Shown here one piece after another: positions 33,120 to 42,508 of a DNA stretch of 64,000 nt. Numbering within the stretch: position 1 is the stretch's first letter; each line of letters begins with the position of its first letter. The notes beneath the pieces were generated by a model. The model was not told where the DNA came from. It saw only the letters and a list, made by a program, of their open reading frames with translations, and searched no databases. The stretch comes from Paenibacillus ihumii. Its GTDB lineage: Bacteria > Bacillota > Bacilli > Paenibacillales > Paenibacillaceae. The stretch covers positions 2,480,117-2,544,116 of the forward strand of contig NZ_LN884299.1 in assembly GCF_001403875.1 (NCBI RefSeq). Direction: 5' to 3'. Both the position numbers and the translations under genes were made by a program.

Positions 33120-36100
33120 CTATGATTTAGGCTTAGGTATCTTAAAAGCCACCCTCGTTCCTTCGCCAGGAACGCTGCTTATACGTAAGCCCTGTCCATA
33201 GAGCTGCTTCAAGCGCCGGTCTGTATTGATGAGCCCGATTCCACGGCGCGAACGGGAATCGGCTTCAAGCAGGCTGCTCAGCTTCTCTTCCTCGATGCCA
33301 ACGCCGTCATCCTCAACGATAATCTCTGTATAGCCGGGGTGATTATGGATGCGGATCGTTACTGTGCCTCCGCTTACCCGTGTCAGCAGGCCGTGCCTGA
33401 CCGAATTTTCCACGATGGGCTGAACGGATAGGGGAGGAATCTGCATGCTGCTGTAGTCCTGCAAGTCCCAAACCACCTGCAGTCGGTCTCCGAAGCGCTC
33501 CTTCTCGATGTACAGATACGAATGCAACAGTTCAAGCTCATGCTCTATCGGCACGAGACGCTGCAAATTGCGCACATCAAAGCTGGTTCGCAAATAACTG
33601 CCAAATCGTTCGAGGAGAACAACCATCCTTGACGTATCGATGACACTGAGCGAAGCCACGGAGTTCAGCGTATTATACAGAAAGTGCGGCTGAATCTGCG
33701 CTTGCAGCCAAGCAGCCTCCATGCGCAGCCGTTCCATAATCGACCGCTTAAGGGCAATCAAGGCCTGCACCCTTGTTTTTAGCTCTAGCGCATCCATTGG
33801 CTTGCTTAAGTAATCATTCGCTCCCGCCTTGAACCCGGCTTCGATATCCTGAGACCGGCTTCTCGCCGTCAGGAGCAGGATCTGCAGCTCGGAAATCGAG
33901 TATTTGCGGCGAATTTCCCGCGTAAGCTCGTAGCCTGATATATTGGGCATCATGACATCGGAAATGACGAGGTCCCATTCCCCCGCATCAAGAAGCAGCA
34001 GCGCTTCCTCGGCGGTGGTTACCGCCGAAATATGATAATGCTCCGCAGAGAGAACATGCTGCAGTATTTTTAGATTCACAGGATCGTCATCCACAGCGAT
34101 AATTTTCGGCTGGCTGTCCCACCGGGGCGCCTCCTGCTCCAGAGCGGATTCCTCCGTAACGGCCGGCTCGGCTAATCCGTCGGAGGAAGCTAAAATCATG
34201 AAAGCCGCCTCGTCCTCTCCGGATTCCCCGGTCTCTGGAGCAGCTTCATTCTGAGCGGCCATGGCCAGAGGCAGCGAGAAGCTGAATACGGAACCATGGC
34301 CAGGCTCGGATTGCAGCTCCAGGCTGCTTCCATGCAGCTCGACGAATTGCTTGCAAATGCTGAGTCCGAGTCCCAGCCCGCCCTGTAGGGCAGGAGCGTT
34401 AGGATCCCCCTGATTATACGGGAGGAATACTCTGCGCTGTGTCTCTTCGTCCATGCCGATCCCCGTATCTCTTACATAAATACGGGCCTGATTCTCTTGC
34501 ACTTCCGCCGACAGCACGATGAAGCCTTCATTCGTGTATTTAATCGCGTTATGCAGCAAATTGAACAGGATTTGCACCAGCCTGTTCTCGTCGGCAAGAA
34601 CGCGCGGAAACGCATCAGGCACATCCAGAACCATTTCCAGCTTCTTCGCATCGCTTAAATAACGAAGCATCTCAACTACGCCGGAGGCCGTCGCCTGCAG
34701 GCTCACACTCTGCTTATACAGCCGAATTTGCCCCTCTCTGAGCAATGAAACGTCCAGCAGATCATTGAGCTGAAGCGACAGCCGCTGGCCAATTTGGACT
34801 AGAAGCTTCAGATCGCTGCGATGCCTGTCTACCAAGCGATTCTGTCCATTATCAAGCACCGCCTGGGCCATATTGATCATCCCGTGCAGCGGATTCCGCA
34901 ATTCATGCGAAGTGTTGGCAAGGAACTCGTCTTTCCGCTTATCTTCCTCTTGCAGCCGTTCGGCCAGCTGCTTCGCTTGAAATGTCGTCTGCGAGAACCG
35001 GATAAACCAGAAGGCCGCAAAGCTGATAAAAGCAATGATCAAATCCACTGGATAGTAGGGCATATCCATCCAAAATCTACTCTTGATAATCCCGCCGATA
35101 AATATATTTATGGAAACGGCAGCGGCCGCCATCAGAATGAAAATGGCCGACTTCTCTCCTTCCCGTATAGAGCGGAATGCGAAGTACGGAACGAGTATAA
35201 TGACGGCAAGCATAATGATAAGCAGCAGATGATTGCCCACTCTCAGATAGCGGTCCGGCAAGCCGATCATAAGCAGCATGCCCGCAGCGCTAAACACAAG
35301 AAGCGCGCGAACGATTCTTCTATTCTCATTTCGGCGCAGAAGAGTTTTCGTGCATAGCATCAGAAAAATTGCCAGGCAAATGTAGATGATAATCTTCAGC
35401 TTGAAGACCCATGCCATCTGCATAGGCAGCCAGACAAGCAGCAGCTTATCGTCGTCCGTCAACACGGAGAGGACGGCAAAGAAAATCATTAGCGCAAAGT
35501 AGAGCAGCTCCTTGCCGCGATGACCGAGCGCAAACAAAATTCCGGCATATACGCCATGCAGCAGCAATACGATACATACGACGATCTGCAGCATCTCGGA
35601 CAACAGCCTCTCACTCATCATGGCCGAGGCTGTTCCAAATTGCACGGACTGTACAATGCCGCCCATGCCGTAAATATGAAAATTCGATACATGGAGGAGA
35701 ACCTCAATTTCAGATTTATCAGTGTGAAAATCAACGGAATAAGGAACGTTTCTTGCTTTGTTCTGTTCCTTAGTCTCAGCGGGATGCCCCATTTCACCGT
35801 ACATTTGACCATTTATATACAGTCGTGATGCTGACTGGACATTCGGGAGCCGAATCGAATATACGTCGTCCGTATCCTTAATGAGAACCCGAAGGCGGTA
35901 GGATCCATAGCCGTATTCGTGATTTATGGAAGAGCTCCATTTTCCCGGAACCTGCATATAGAGACTATCGAATTCACTACGCTGTTGTCCGCTTGCTGCT
36001 GGACTCACAAATTGCCCGGGGTAGAATTCCCACTCTCCATTCAGTGCAATAATCTGCCGGTCGCTGAACTGCCACTGTCTGAGATCCAGTTCTCCGCGCT

Positions 36101-36230
36101 CCGCCTGAGGATGCTCCGGCATGATGCGGAAGGAGTACCAAAGCAGTCTCAAGCTAACCAGCACAAGCAAAAATATTCCGAGATAAATGAATACTTTCCT
36201 CGTTGTCATCTGTTTCTTTGAAATGGACAA
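33120..36230 (-). CDS. Hybrid sensor kinase: 7TMR-DISM, HisKA kinase, receiver, LytS-type kinase
   Basis: This 1036-residue protein combines, in order: a membrane anchor; an extracellular jelly-roll (about 45-190; GSYRLRVLIKDTDDVYSIRL); seven membrane helices (about 210-420); a HisKA/HATPase pair (about 440-670; DEFLANTSHELRNPLHGM, NLLHNAIKYTNEG, DTGIGMDEET, GGLGLGLSICK); a receiver (about 720-835; DDDPVNL, ISDVMMPNISGYEL, SKPMD); and a second, LytS-type kinase (about 855-1030; IQPHFLYNTLNSVASLS, VENSVRHGL, DDGVGIEEEK). The jelly-roll may bind a carbohydrate. Two kinase types in one chain are unusual. The start is TTG at 36230 (AAGGA upstream) or ATG at 36209. The BTAD regulator at 41336 is a plausible partner. 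Confidence 0.88.
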   Translation of the reverse strand: MSISKKQMTTRKVFIYLGIFLLVLVSLRLLWYSFRIMPEHPQAERGELDLRQWQFSDRQIIALNGEWEFYPGQFVSPAASGQQRSEFDSLYMQVPGKWSSSINHEYGYGSYRLRVLIKDTDDVYSIRLPNVQSASRLYINGQMYGEMGHPAETKEQNKARNVPYSVDFHTDKSEIEVLLHVSNFHIYGMGGIVQSVQFGTASAMMSERLLSEMLQIVVCIVLLLHGVYAGILFALGHRGKELLYFALMIFFAVLSVLTDDDKLLLVWLPMQMAWVFKLKIIIYICLAIFLMLCTKTLLRRNENRRIVRALLVFSAAGMLLMIGLPDRYLRVGNHLLLIIMLAVIILVPYFAFRSIREGEKSAIFILMAAAAVSINIFIGGIIKSRFWMDMPYYPVDLIIAFISFAAFWFIRFSQTTFQAKQLAERLQEEDKRKDEFLANTSHELRNPLHGMINMAQAVLDNGQNRLVDRHRSDLKLLVQIGQRLSLQLNDLLDVSLLREGQIRLYKQSVSLQATASGVVEMLRYLSDAKKLEMVLDVPDAFPRVLADENRLVQILFNLLHNAIKYTNEGFIVLSAEVQENQARIYVRDTGIGMDEETQRRVFLPYNQGDPNAPALQGGLGLGLSICKQFVELHGSSLELQSEPGHGSVFSFSLPLAMAAQNEAAPETGESGEDEAAFMILASSDGLAEPAVTEESALEQEAPRWDSQPKIIAVDDDPVNLKILQHVLSAEHYHISAVTTAEEALLLLDAGEWDLVISDVMMPNISGYELTREIRRKYSISELQILLLTARSRSQDIEAGFKAGANDYLSKPMDALELKTRVQALIALKRSIMERLRMEAAWLQAQIQPHFLYNTLNSVASLSVIDTSRMVVLLERFGSYLRTSFDVRNLQRLVPIEHELELLHSYLYIEKERFGDRLQVVWDLQDYSSMQIPPLSVQPIVENSVRHGLLTRVSGGTVTIRIHNHPGYTEIIVEDDGVGIEEEKLSSLLEADSRSRRGIGLINTDRRLKQLYGQGLRISSVPGEGTRVAFKIPKPKS

Positions 36231-36295
36231 GGCTCAACAATTCCTTTACGGTAAGATTGTAGACCATGCCTCACAATCAATTGAAAAAGGGAAGT

Positions 36296-36982
36296 CTACT
36301 CATTTCCCGCTGCTTGTTCGCCTTCCCTGACGTCCTGCTTGGCATGAACAATCAATCGATGGGTAGGGTTAACCAGCGGATCGCAAGTAATCAAGGTGAG
36401 CGTCCGCTCGCTGCCGCGATTCTCCAGCACGGAAACATCAGTTGGTTCGACAACTGAAATTTCGTACACAGTGTATACGAACTTCTCTCCCTTGGAACGA
36501 ACGATGATTTCATCTCCTACTTTAACCTCATCCAGCCGATTGAACAACCTTCCGGGCGTCTGGGAACGATGTGCCGCAATGGCGGCATTTCCTACCTGCC
36601 CTAACGGAGCTGTCTCTGTCATGTGCGCAGCCGCATGCTTCAAGTTCTTCTTAGTAGCCCCTTCCAAGACCGGCAGCTTCAAATCGATGACATCGATGAG
36701 AATCGTTCCCAAACCTTCTTCCTCATCAGCTTGGGTATCCTCTACCAAGTCAACGATTTGTTCCGGCTCCGCGCTCATTTCCTCCAGCCATTGAGATACC
36801 TGCGTATAGCTGGACAAGAGGCTTGAACGATCATGGCCGTCCTTCCTGCCCCATCCTTGTTCCGCCTTTTCAATCTCTTGCAGCAGCATTTCTTGTCTAT
36901 GTTCGCTGTATAATACGTTCATTTTAGGATATAGGACGATGAGTATTCCTGCAACTATAAATACGTACGCTAATTTACGCAT
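36296..36982 (-). CDS. Class D sortase
   Basis: This 228-residue membrane-anchored transpeptidase has an N-terminal helix (about 4-20), a stalk, and a sortase fold (about 90-215). The catalytic His is in AIAAHRSQ, the Cys in TLITCDP and the Arg in NPTHRLIVHAK. It links surface proteins bearing an LPxTG-like signal to the cell wall. GGAGTAAAGG precedes the ATG. Its likely substrate is the LPKTG protein encoded just upstream in the same direction, separated by a terminator, so the sortase may have its own promoter. Confidence 0.93.
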   Translation of the reverse strand: MRKLAYVFIVAGILIVLYPKMNVLYSEHRQEMLLQEIEKAEQGWGRKDGHDRSSLLSSYTQVSQWLEEMSAEPEQIVDLVEDTQADEEEGLGTILIDVIDLKLPVLEGATKKNLKHAAAHMTETAPLGQVGNAAIAAHRSQTPGRLFNRLDEVKVGDEIIVRSKGEKFVYTVYEISVVEPTDVSVLENRGSERTLTLITCDPLVNPTHRLIVHAKQDVREGEQAAGNE

Positions 36983-37072
36983 GTTCCTTTACTCCTGTTC
37001 TATCTTTTATATTTCGAGCTTGATTCGCCAAGTATACAATCTGGTTCTATACAATTTCTCAACGCTCCCTGT

Positions 37073-37110
37073 ATAAAAAAATCCTTTCCCGGCAAATACC
37101 GGGAAAGGAT
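37073..37110 (-). terminator. Intrinsic terminator of the LPKTG protein gene
   Basis: A perfect 12-bp stem (37081-37092 with 37099-37110) is followed on the minus strand by a run of seven T. It lies eight bases past the stop codon. Confidence 0.95.
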
Positions 37111-37117
37111 CCTTCCA

Positions 37118-40100
37118 TTAAGCTTGTTTCATTGTTCTGCGCCTTAAATAGATTCCGGCAGCAATCATTGCCAGACCTGCAGCATAGTACAGCAGATTAG
37201 AGCTTTCACCCGTTTTCGGAAGCTTGGTCACGCCTATATCCGTTTTGCCGGCCTGATCCTGCGTTCCTTGTGCAGCTCCTGAGTTGTCTGTGCCGTCCCC
37301 CGCATTTGCATGATCTTCATGGCTTTGTCCGCCGTCCCCGGTTTGAGGCGGGTTGCTATCGCCCGGAGCGATGTTCTCGCCGGAATCAGGGTCCTCCCCG
37401 TTGTCCTCTTCTGGCTGTTTCGGAACTTCCGGTTTCGATTCTACCGGCGGCGTCACCGGCGGCGTTCCCGGCGTTGTCACCCACGTTCCTGGCCATGTCA
37501 CCGGTGGTGTCACCGGTGGTGTCACCGGCGGTTCTACCGGTGGTGTTACCGGTGGTTCTACCGGCGGCTCTACTGGTGGTTCTACCGGAGGCTCTACCGG
37601 TGGTTCTACTGGCGGCACTGCCTCTCTAGCATTGGCAATGACCACTCGCTTAACATTCCCATCGGTTCTGATACTTGAATCCATCTTAATATTCATGATT
37701 GCTTCAAGCACAACATAGCCATCCGGTGCCTGCGTCTCTTCTAAAATATAGTCACCGTACAGCAATTCGGTAAATAACGCTTTTCCATCAACATCCGTCG
37801 TTTTCGTGATTGCCGGTTTTTTGCCCTTGGCATCCTGCAAGACGAAAACAGCACCTTCCAATCCTTGAGACGGATTGTCAACATCCACCTTGGTAATCTC
37901 CAGATTGCCTCTGATTCCTGAGCCTGTACCCGAGCCCCCGGAGGTTTTGACGATAATCTCTTTATTTGAAGCCATTTTATCTGTCTTGATGTCGGTTCCT
38001 TCAAATTGTACCGTATTGCCCACAAGATCGCCGTTCTTAGCATCAATCAACGTTTCATATTTTAAAATATATGCTTCGGTGATCGGAGCAATAAACGATA
38101 ATTCAAATTTTCCTGAATCGTCCGGAGCGAAGTCCAGCGAATAATCGACGCCTTCCTGAAGCGGCGTCAAGCCCGTGATGTCCTCGCTTACTCCGCGTTC
38201 GTTAACCTTTGCTTTATACAGGCGGAAGGATTCTTCGACCAGCACCTGATTTGGTGTCGGCTGGTCAATAATTTTGGCATTCTCGACATAGGATTGGCCG
38301 CGGTTGATATAAATCGTCCAATCGATTTTCTCGTCGTTCTGCTCCCCGCCTTTGGATACGAATTCGCCACCCTGCGGGATGGAAGCATTACCCTTCCAGG
38401 TTACCGGTCTGTTGTTCCCCTCTTTGAAGACCACTTCATTCTCTACCGAGCCTTTATCGATGATGACATTATCCTGAAGGCTGGTTTTGAATTCGATCCA
38501 GTACGGGGTCTTATCCTCCGTCGTATTGAATGTAACCTGCAGTTCATGGCCGTTGGCTTCAGTCGGAGGCGTCAAGGTGTACTTCGCCGGATCAACCGGA
38601 TTGCCCCTGGACGTTCCGTTCCAGCCTCCGGTCAAGGTCATTTCATACACGGCCAGAGAACCGTCAACATACTTCTGTCCCTGCTTCAGCACGTCTGTGA
38701 GGACTGCGCCAGTCAAGGATTTCTTGTTATAGTTTGCACGAATCGTCCAAGTGATTTCTTTGGTTCTCGGGTCATAACTTCCTGACTTCGAGCCATTGTT
38801 TTTGGTCAAATCATCCGGCCAGAGCGTAGCTTCTGCCTTGGATTCTACAGGCGTGCCGTCTATTTCTTCACCTGTAATCGTCGCCCGGTTAAGGAACTTC
38901 GATACGTCCCCGTCATCCTTCCATTCCGGATTGAAATAGGTCACATACGTTACTGTATGCGCCCCGCTGATCGGCTGCTTAAAATCGAGCCTGAACCCTT
39001 CCTTCAGATCCGGCGAGGCGGGAACAAATTCATAATCGGCAGGTTGAGAGAGTACTGCGCCGTTATGATCCTTGACTACTAGCGATCCTTCCTTGAATTG
39101 CTGGCCGCCGTTTACGAATTCATCCGTGATGACAACATTCTTCATCTGGTAATTGTCTTTGTTGATCTCGATGCTCCAGGACTGTTCTTTTGTATTGTAG
39201 TTAGTCTGGCCTCTAGTTTTCTGGATCACTAAATTCTCGAGCACCATCGAGGCTGTCTCGGGGCCGTAGGTACCTGAAGTTACTGTGTTTACAACCTCTT
39301 CGTCCTTCAGGACCCTGCCGTTTGGTCGGGTATCATATTTGATAATGTAACCGGAATCAATAGGAGCGTTAAATTCCAAATTGAAGCCGGTCTTCCCTTT
39401 ATCCGCTGGAACAGTCGTAACCGTATAATCGTTATTCGGGCCTTCGCTCAGAAGCGCGCCCGTAACCCGGTCATAAACCTCAAGCGTCCCATCTACTAAA
39501 TGCTGAGAATCATTAAAGCGGTCTTCCAATTTTCCCTGCTCTATGTATTTGCCTCTGAAGTTATATTCAATCATCCAGGAAATTGTTCGAGTCTGCTCGT
39601 TGTAGCCCGCAAATTTTTTGGTTAATACCTCTGGCCGCTGAATCGGAACAGTATCCGATGCAGTGTCAGTTTTGCTTCCCGTCAGCTTCGCCGTATTGGT
39701 GAAGCTCGTTTCGTCCCCATTTCCAACATCTGTCGTATACGTCACCCGGTATGCCGAATCGATCTGGCCGTCAAATGCGATGCTGAAGACATTCGTGGCC
39801 TGCGTATCGAGCTTATACCCGGCTGTTACGAGAGCCCCAAGGCTGGTGCTGCCATCTACGTTGACGTCCAGCTTATACACCTCGATCGAGGAAGCATTCA
39901 ACGTAAGACCCTCAGGTACCTCATCTGTAATCACGGCCTGATCGATCGTCTCCAGCAAAGTGTTGACATCGATCGTCCAATGAATCTGTTCATCCTCTAC
40001 AGCAGTGCCTTGCTTATCAAGCAGCACGCCTGAAGCCGGCTTGAAATGAACAATGGCTACCTGCTGTCCTCCCCGGACCGGAAACGGAATATGAACCTCT

Positions 40101-40588
40101 GTACTCCCCGTCATCGAGGTTCTGAAATTAGTGTGAAAAATAATCTTGCCGCCCACGTCGGAATACTGGCTTACATCTTCATCGAAGGTAACCACGGCAT
40201 GTCCGTCTTTGGTAGCCCTTAACTTGCCGATCTCGAGTCCGTCAATTTCCAGGATTCCTTCCACGCTGTTATACAGCTCGAATACCTCCGGAATTTTAAA
40301 CTCATACGTGCTCCCGGCGACATAATCATGCCCATTCTCTAATTCCCACTCATATTCGAGGATTACCGGAGCCCCCATGATCACGCGACTGGCATCGGAA
40401 TTATAGACGGCGTCAATAACGTTGCCTGCCTCATCCTTAAGCATGACCTTGGTAAAGATACTCTTACTTCCCGTACTGGCACTGCCTGCTCCCTGATCGG
40501 CCGTATTCGCCGACGCAAGTCCAGGAGCGATGATGCTGTGTAGAAACAGCACGACGGCTGCCAGCATTGCAAACATTTTTTTTCTCAT
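37118..40588 (-). CDS. LPKTG-anchored surface protein with repeated collagen-binding-type domains
   Basis: This 1156-residue wall-anchored adhesin-like protein has a signal peptide (1 to about 27, ending APGLASA), then five or six repeated beta-sandwich domains of the Cna collagen-binding type (about 40-915; the pattern KEITWTIRANYNKK, DVLKQGQKYVDGSLAVYE recurs), one CnaB/SpaA domain (about 925-1000; GNLEITKVDVDNPSQGLEGA, LLYGDYILEETQAPDGY), a Pro-rich VEPP/VTPP spacer (about 1005-1050), an acidic linker, and the sorting signal LPKTGESS followed by a membrane helix and RRRTMKQA. CnaB domains often form internal isopeptide bonds. It is the probable substrate of the class D sortase encoded next. 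Confidence 0.93.
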   Translation of the reverse strand: MRKKMFAMLAAVVLFLHSIIAPGLASANTADQGAGSASTGSKSIFTKVMLKDEAGNVIDAVYNSDASRVIMGAPVILEYEWELENGHDYVAGSTYEFKIPEVFELYNSVEGILEIDGLEIGKLRATKDGHAVVTFDEDVSQYSDVGGKIIFHTNFRTSMTGSTEVHIPFPVRGGQQVAIVHFKPASGVLLDKQGTAVEDEQIHWTIDVNTLLETIDQAVITDEVPEGLTLNASSIEVYKLDVNVDGSTSLGALVTAGYKLDTQATNVFSIAFDGQIDSAYRVTYTTDVGNGDETSFTNTAKLTGSKTDTASDTVPIQRPEVLTKKFAGYNEQTRTISWMIEYNFRGKYIEQGKLEDRFNDSQHLVDGTLEVYDRVTGALLSEGPNNDYTVTTVPADKGKTGFNLEFNAPIDSGYIIKYDTRPNGRVLKDEEVVNTVTSGTYGPETASMVLENLVIQKTRGQTNYNTKEQSWSIEINKDNYQMKNVVITDEFVNGGQQFKEGSLVVKDHNGAVLSQPADYEFVPASPDLKEGFRLDFKQPISGAHTVTYVTYFNPEWKDDGDVSKFLNRATITGEEIDGTPVESKAEATLWPDDLTKNNGSKSGSYDPRTKEITWTIRANYNKKSLTGAVLTDVLKQGQKYVDGSLAVYEMTLTGGWNGTSRGNPVDPAKYTLTPPTEANGHELQVTFNTTEDKTPYWIEFKTSLQDNVIIDKGSVENEVVFKEGNNRPVTWKGNASIPQGGEFVSKGGEQNDEKIDWTIYINRGQSYVENAKIIDQPTPNQVLVEESFRLYKAKVNERGVSEDITGLTPLQEGVDYSLDFAPDDSGKFELSFIAPITEAYILKYETLIDAKNGDLVGNTVQFEGTDIKTDKMASNKEIIVKTSGGSGTGSGIRGNLEITKVDVDNPSQGLEGAVFVLQDAKGKKPAITKTTDVDGKALFTELLYGDYILEETQAPDGYVVLEAIMNIKMDSSIRTDGNVKRVVIANAREAVPPVEPPVEPPVEPPVEPPVEPPVTPPVEPPVTPPVTPPVTWPGTWVTTPGTPPVTPPVESKPEVPKQPEEDNGEDPDSGENIAPGDSNPPQTGDGGQSHEDHANAGDGTDNSGAAQGTQDQAGKTDIGVTKLPKTGESSNLLYYAAGLAMIAAGIYLRRRTMKQA
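37441..37620 (-). repeat. Minisatellite coding the VEPP/VTPP wall spacer
   Basis: A 12-base unit coding Val-Glu-Pro-Pro or Val-Thr-Pro-Pro repeats about twelve times within the surface protein gene, forming the proline-rich wall-spanning spacer. Slippage here would change spacer length without shifting the frame. Confidence 0.88.
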
Positions 40589-40731
40589 ACTTTTACCATT
40601 CTCCTATTTATCGAACTTGTCTTTCAGAAAAGGGTTGTTCAAAGCTTCCTCCCTTCGTCGGTATTTGCAGCACCAAATTTATACTACAATTTCCGACTCG
40701 ACAACTTCTCAACAAATAGGGGATTTAGATG

Positions 40732-41199
40732 CTATAAAGCCATTTTCAGTAATATTATGTCGTTATCTTGAAGCTCATCCTCTTTTAAGGTGTAGAAGCT
40801 ATAAAATTTCTTTCGTTTAACGGCCATGGCAAGCCAAGTAAAGAAATCCTGAACCATATCGTCCACCCACTCGTCGCCTTTGCGGTATAGTACGCGAGGA
40901 TATACGATACGCAGCTTGGTTTCCCCTCCCCAGGTAAACAGGAATGTATTCTCCCGGCCATGGTGCAGCAGCTGTAATTTAAAATTATCCTTAAGTAAAT
41001 AGGTATCCTTATTACAGAAGAACAAAGGTCCCTTCGGCGTAGCGACAATGCCAATCATTTGCCCATCAAAGTTAATGTAATAGCCTCTTCTGTAATTGGC
41101 ATGCTTGTCTCTAGCAATTTCAATTTCTTTCATTGCAAGGAGATCCAAGCCCTTGGAAACAATGGTAGAGCGATGTCTGAAGTTACGTATTAATTTCAT
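40732..41199 (-). CDS. Hypothetical protein
   Basis: This 155-residue soluble protein is one I do not recognise. It is basic at the start (MKLIRNFRHRSTIVSKG) and predicted mostly beta in the middle (RRGYYINFDGQMIGIVATPK, PLFFCNKDTYLLKDNFKLQ). The start at 41199 is chosen because GGAGG lies upstream; the earlier ATG at 41217 lacks a ribosome binding site and overlaps it. It sits between the surface protein gene and the BTAD regulator, so it may belong to the same surface system. Confidence 0.55.
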   Translation of the reverse strand: MKLIRNFRHRSTIVSKGLDLLAMKEIEIARDKHANYRRGYYINFDGQMIGIVATPKGPLFFCNKDTYLLKDNFKLQLLHHGRENTFLFTWGGETKLRIVYPRVLYRKGDEWVDDMVQDFFTWLAMAVKRKKFYSFYTLKEDELQDNDIILLKMAL

Positions 41200-41305
41200 G
41201 CGCAGCTTTTCCTCCATCTTATATTTAAAGAAATTCTTCTATTCATCATAGATAATGATCCTTTACAATTTCTAAACAGGAAAAGAAGCTGCGCCTATAA
41301 ATAAA

Positions 41306-41329
41306 AAAAGCCGCCCATCAGCGACTTTT
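41306..41329 (-). terminator. Short intrinsic terminator of the BTAD regulator gene
   Basis: A five-bp GC stem (GCCGC at 41310-41314 with GCGAC at 41321-41325, one G-U pair) is extended by flanking A/T pairs and has a T7 tract on the minus strand. It lies about six bases after the stop codon. Confidence 0.65.
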
Positions 41330-41335
41330 CCAGGA

Positions 41336-42484
41336 TCATAATCGGTCAATATTCTCTTTCCAATGATTGAACCACTCAACAATATAAGAGCTCGGTGCAT
41401 CATTCAATTCTTGCAGGCATATCTGCGAAAGTATCTCAAATTGACGCTCTACCAAATGGGGATGATTCATGGCATGATGAATTTTCATAAGTGCTAGATA
41501 AGCTTGCTCCTCTAAAGGATGCTGCTTGCAGATCGCGGTATAGCTATTTATTGCCTGATCGATCAAGCCCTCATTCTCGTACCACCTGGCGACAGCATAA
41601 GAGGCCTCTAACCACAGCTCCTTGAGCCGCTGGCGTTCACTCTCCGCCCACCAATAATCATATTCCTGCAAATAATGCCCGGTATACATCCTTATTGCTT
41701 CAGCGCATTTGTCAATGCGCTCCGAATTCGGAGGCCAAAGCGAGACGAGCTTAGACTCCCACTCTTCCGCATCGATGATTACATTTTGAATTTTAAGAAT
41801 ATAGCCTTCGGTCGCATTGGCAATTTGAAACCGTTCCCCTAAAGGCTCCAGCGTTTTCCGGATATGGTACACCGCAGTATATAACTGGGAATACACCTTG
41901 TCCATTTCATACTCGGGCCAGAGCATCTCGATCAGGGCGGACTTCCGCACCAATTGCCCTCGATGCTGCAGCAAATACAGGAACAGCTCCTGTGCTTTCG
42001 AGGTACGCCACTGCATCATGGAGAATTGTCCGGGCGAGGTCTCGATCGTAACCTGCTTCAGGACGTTTAACCGAATATACTCATTTTTTTTCGAGGAGGC
42101 TTCCTGTTGCTTCGAGGCCAATTCCATCCGCGAGCGAACGCGCTTTATCGTTAAGGCCAGCCGTTCCGCGACGATTGGCTTGACAATATAGTCCAAAGCG
42201 TTCAGCTCAAAGGCTTTGACCGCATGCTCGTTGTATGCCGTTACGAAGACGATATGGATATCAGGCTTCTTCTCCAAAATCTGCTCCGCCAGCTCAATCC
42301 CGTTGATTTCGGGGAGATTGATATCGAGGAAAATGACGTCGACGTCCTGCTGTAAAATTTGCTCTTTGCCTATAAGTGGGTTAGTGTATTTCCCCAAAAG
42401 CTTAACCTGGCCCAGCTTGTTCAGCTGACGCTCCAAATAGTCTAAGGCCAGTCTTTCATCATCTACCAGAATTACCTTCATCAT
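41336..42484 (-). CDS. Response regulator with DNA-binding and BTAD domains (SARP-like)
   Basis: This 382-residue protein has a receiver domain (1-120; DDERLALDYLE, FLDINLPEINGIEL with the phospho-Asp, FVTAYNEHAVKAFELNALDY, KP), a winged-helix OmpR-type domain (about 150-235; SALIEMLWPEYEMDKVYSQLY) and a bacterial transcriptional activator domain of TPR-like helices (about 240-375). GGAGGAG lies eight bases before the ATG. In Paenibacillus-type genomes such regulators sit near 7TMR-DISM hybrid kinases; the kinase at 33120 is the plausible partner. Genes in between encode the sortase and surface protein, which may be its targets. Confidence 0.9.
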   Translation of the reverse strand: MMKVILVDDERLALDYLERQLNKLGQVKLLGKYTNPLIGKEQILQQDVDVIFLDINLPEINGIELAEQILEKKPDIHIVFVTAYNEHAVKAFELNALDYIVKPIVAERLALTIKRVRSRMELASKQQEASSKKNEYIRLNVLKQVTIETSPGQFSMMQWRTSKAQELFLYLLQHRGQLVRKSALIEMLWPEYEMDKVYSQLYTAVYHIRKTLEPLGERFQIANATEGYILKIQNVIIDAEEWESKLVSLWPPNSERIDKCAEAIRMYTGHYLQEYDYWWAESERQRLKELWLEASYAVARWYENEGLIDQAINSYTAICKQHPLEEQAYLALMKIHHAMNHPHLVERQFEILSQICLQELNDAPSSYIVEWFNHWKENIDRL

Positions 42485-42508
42485 ATATATACTCCTCCGA
42501 CAACATGC

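Noticed and set aside
37270..37718. Plus-strand open frames opposite the surface protein spacer
   Set aside because: They arise from the 12-base repeat of the VEPP/VTPP spacer read on the other strand and have no start signal.
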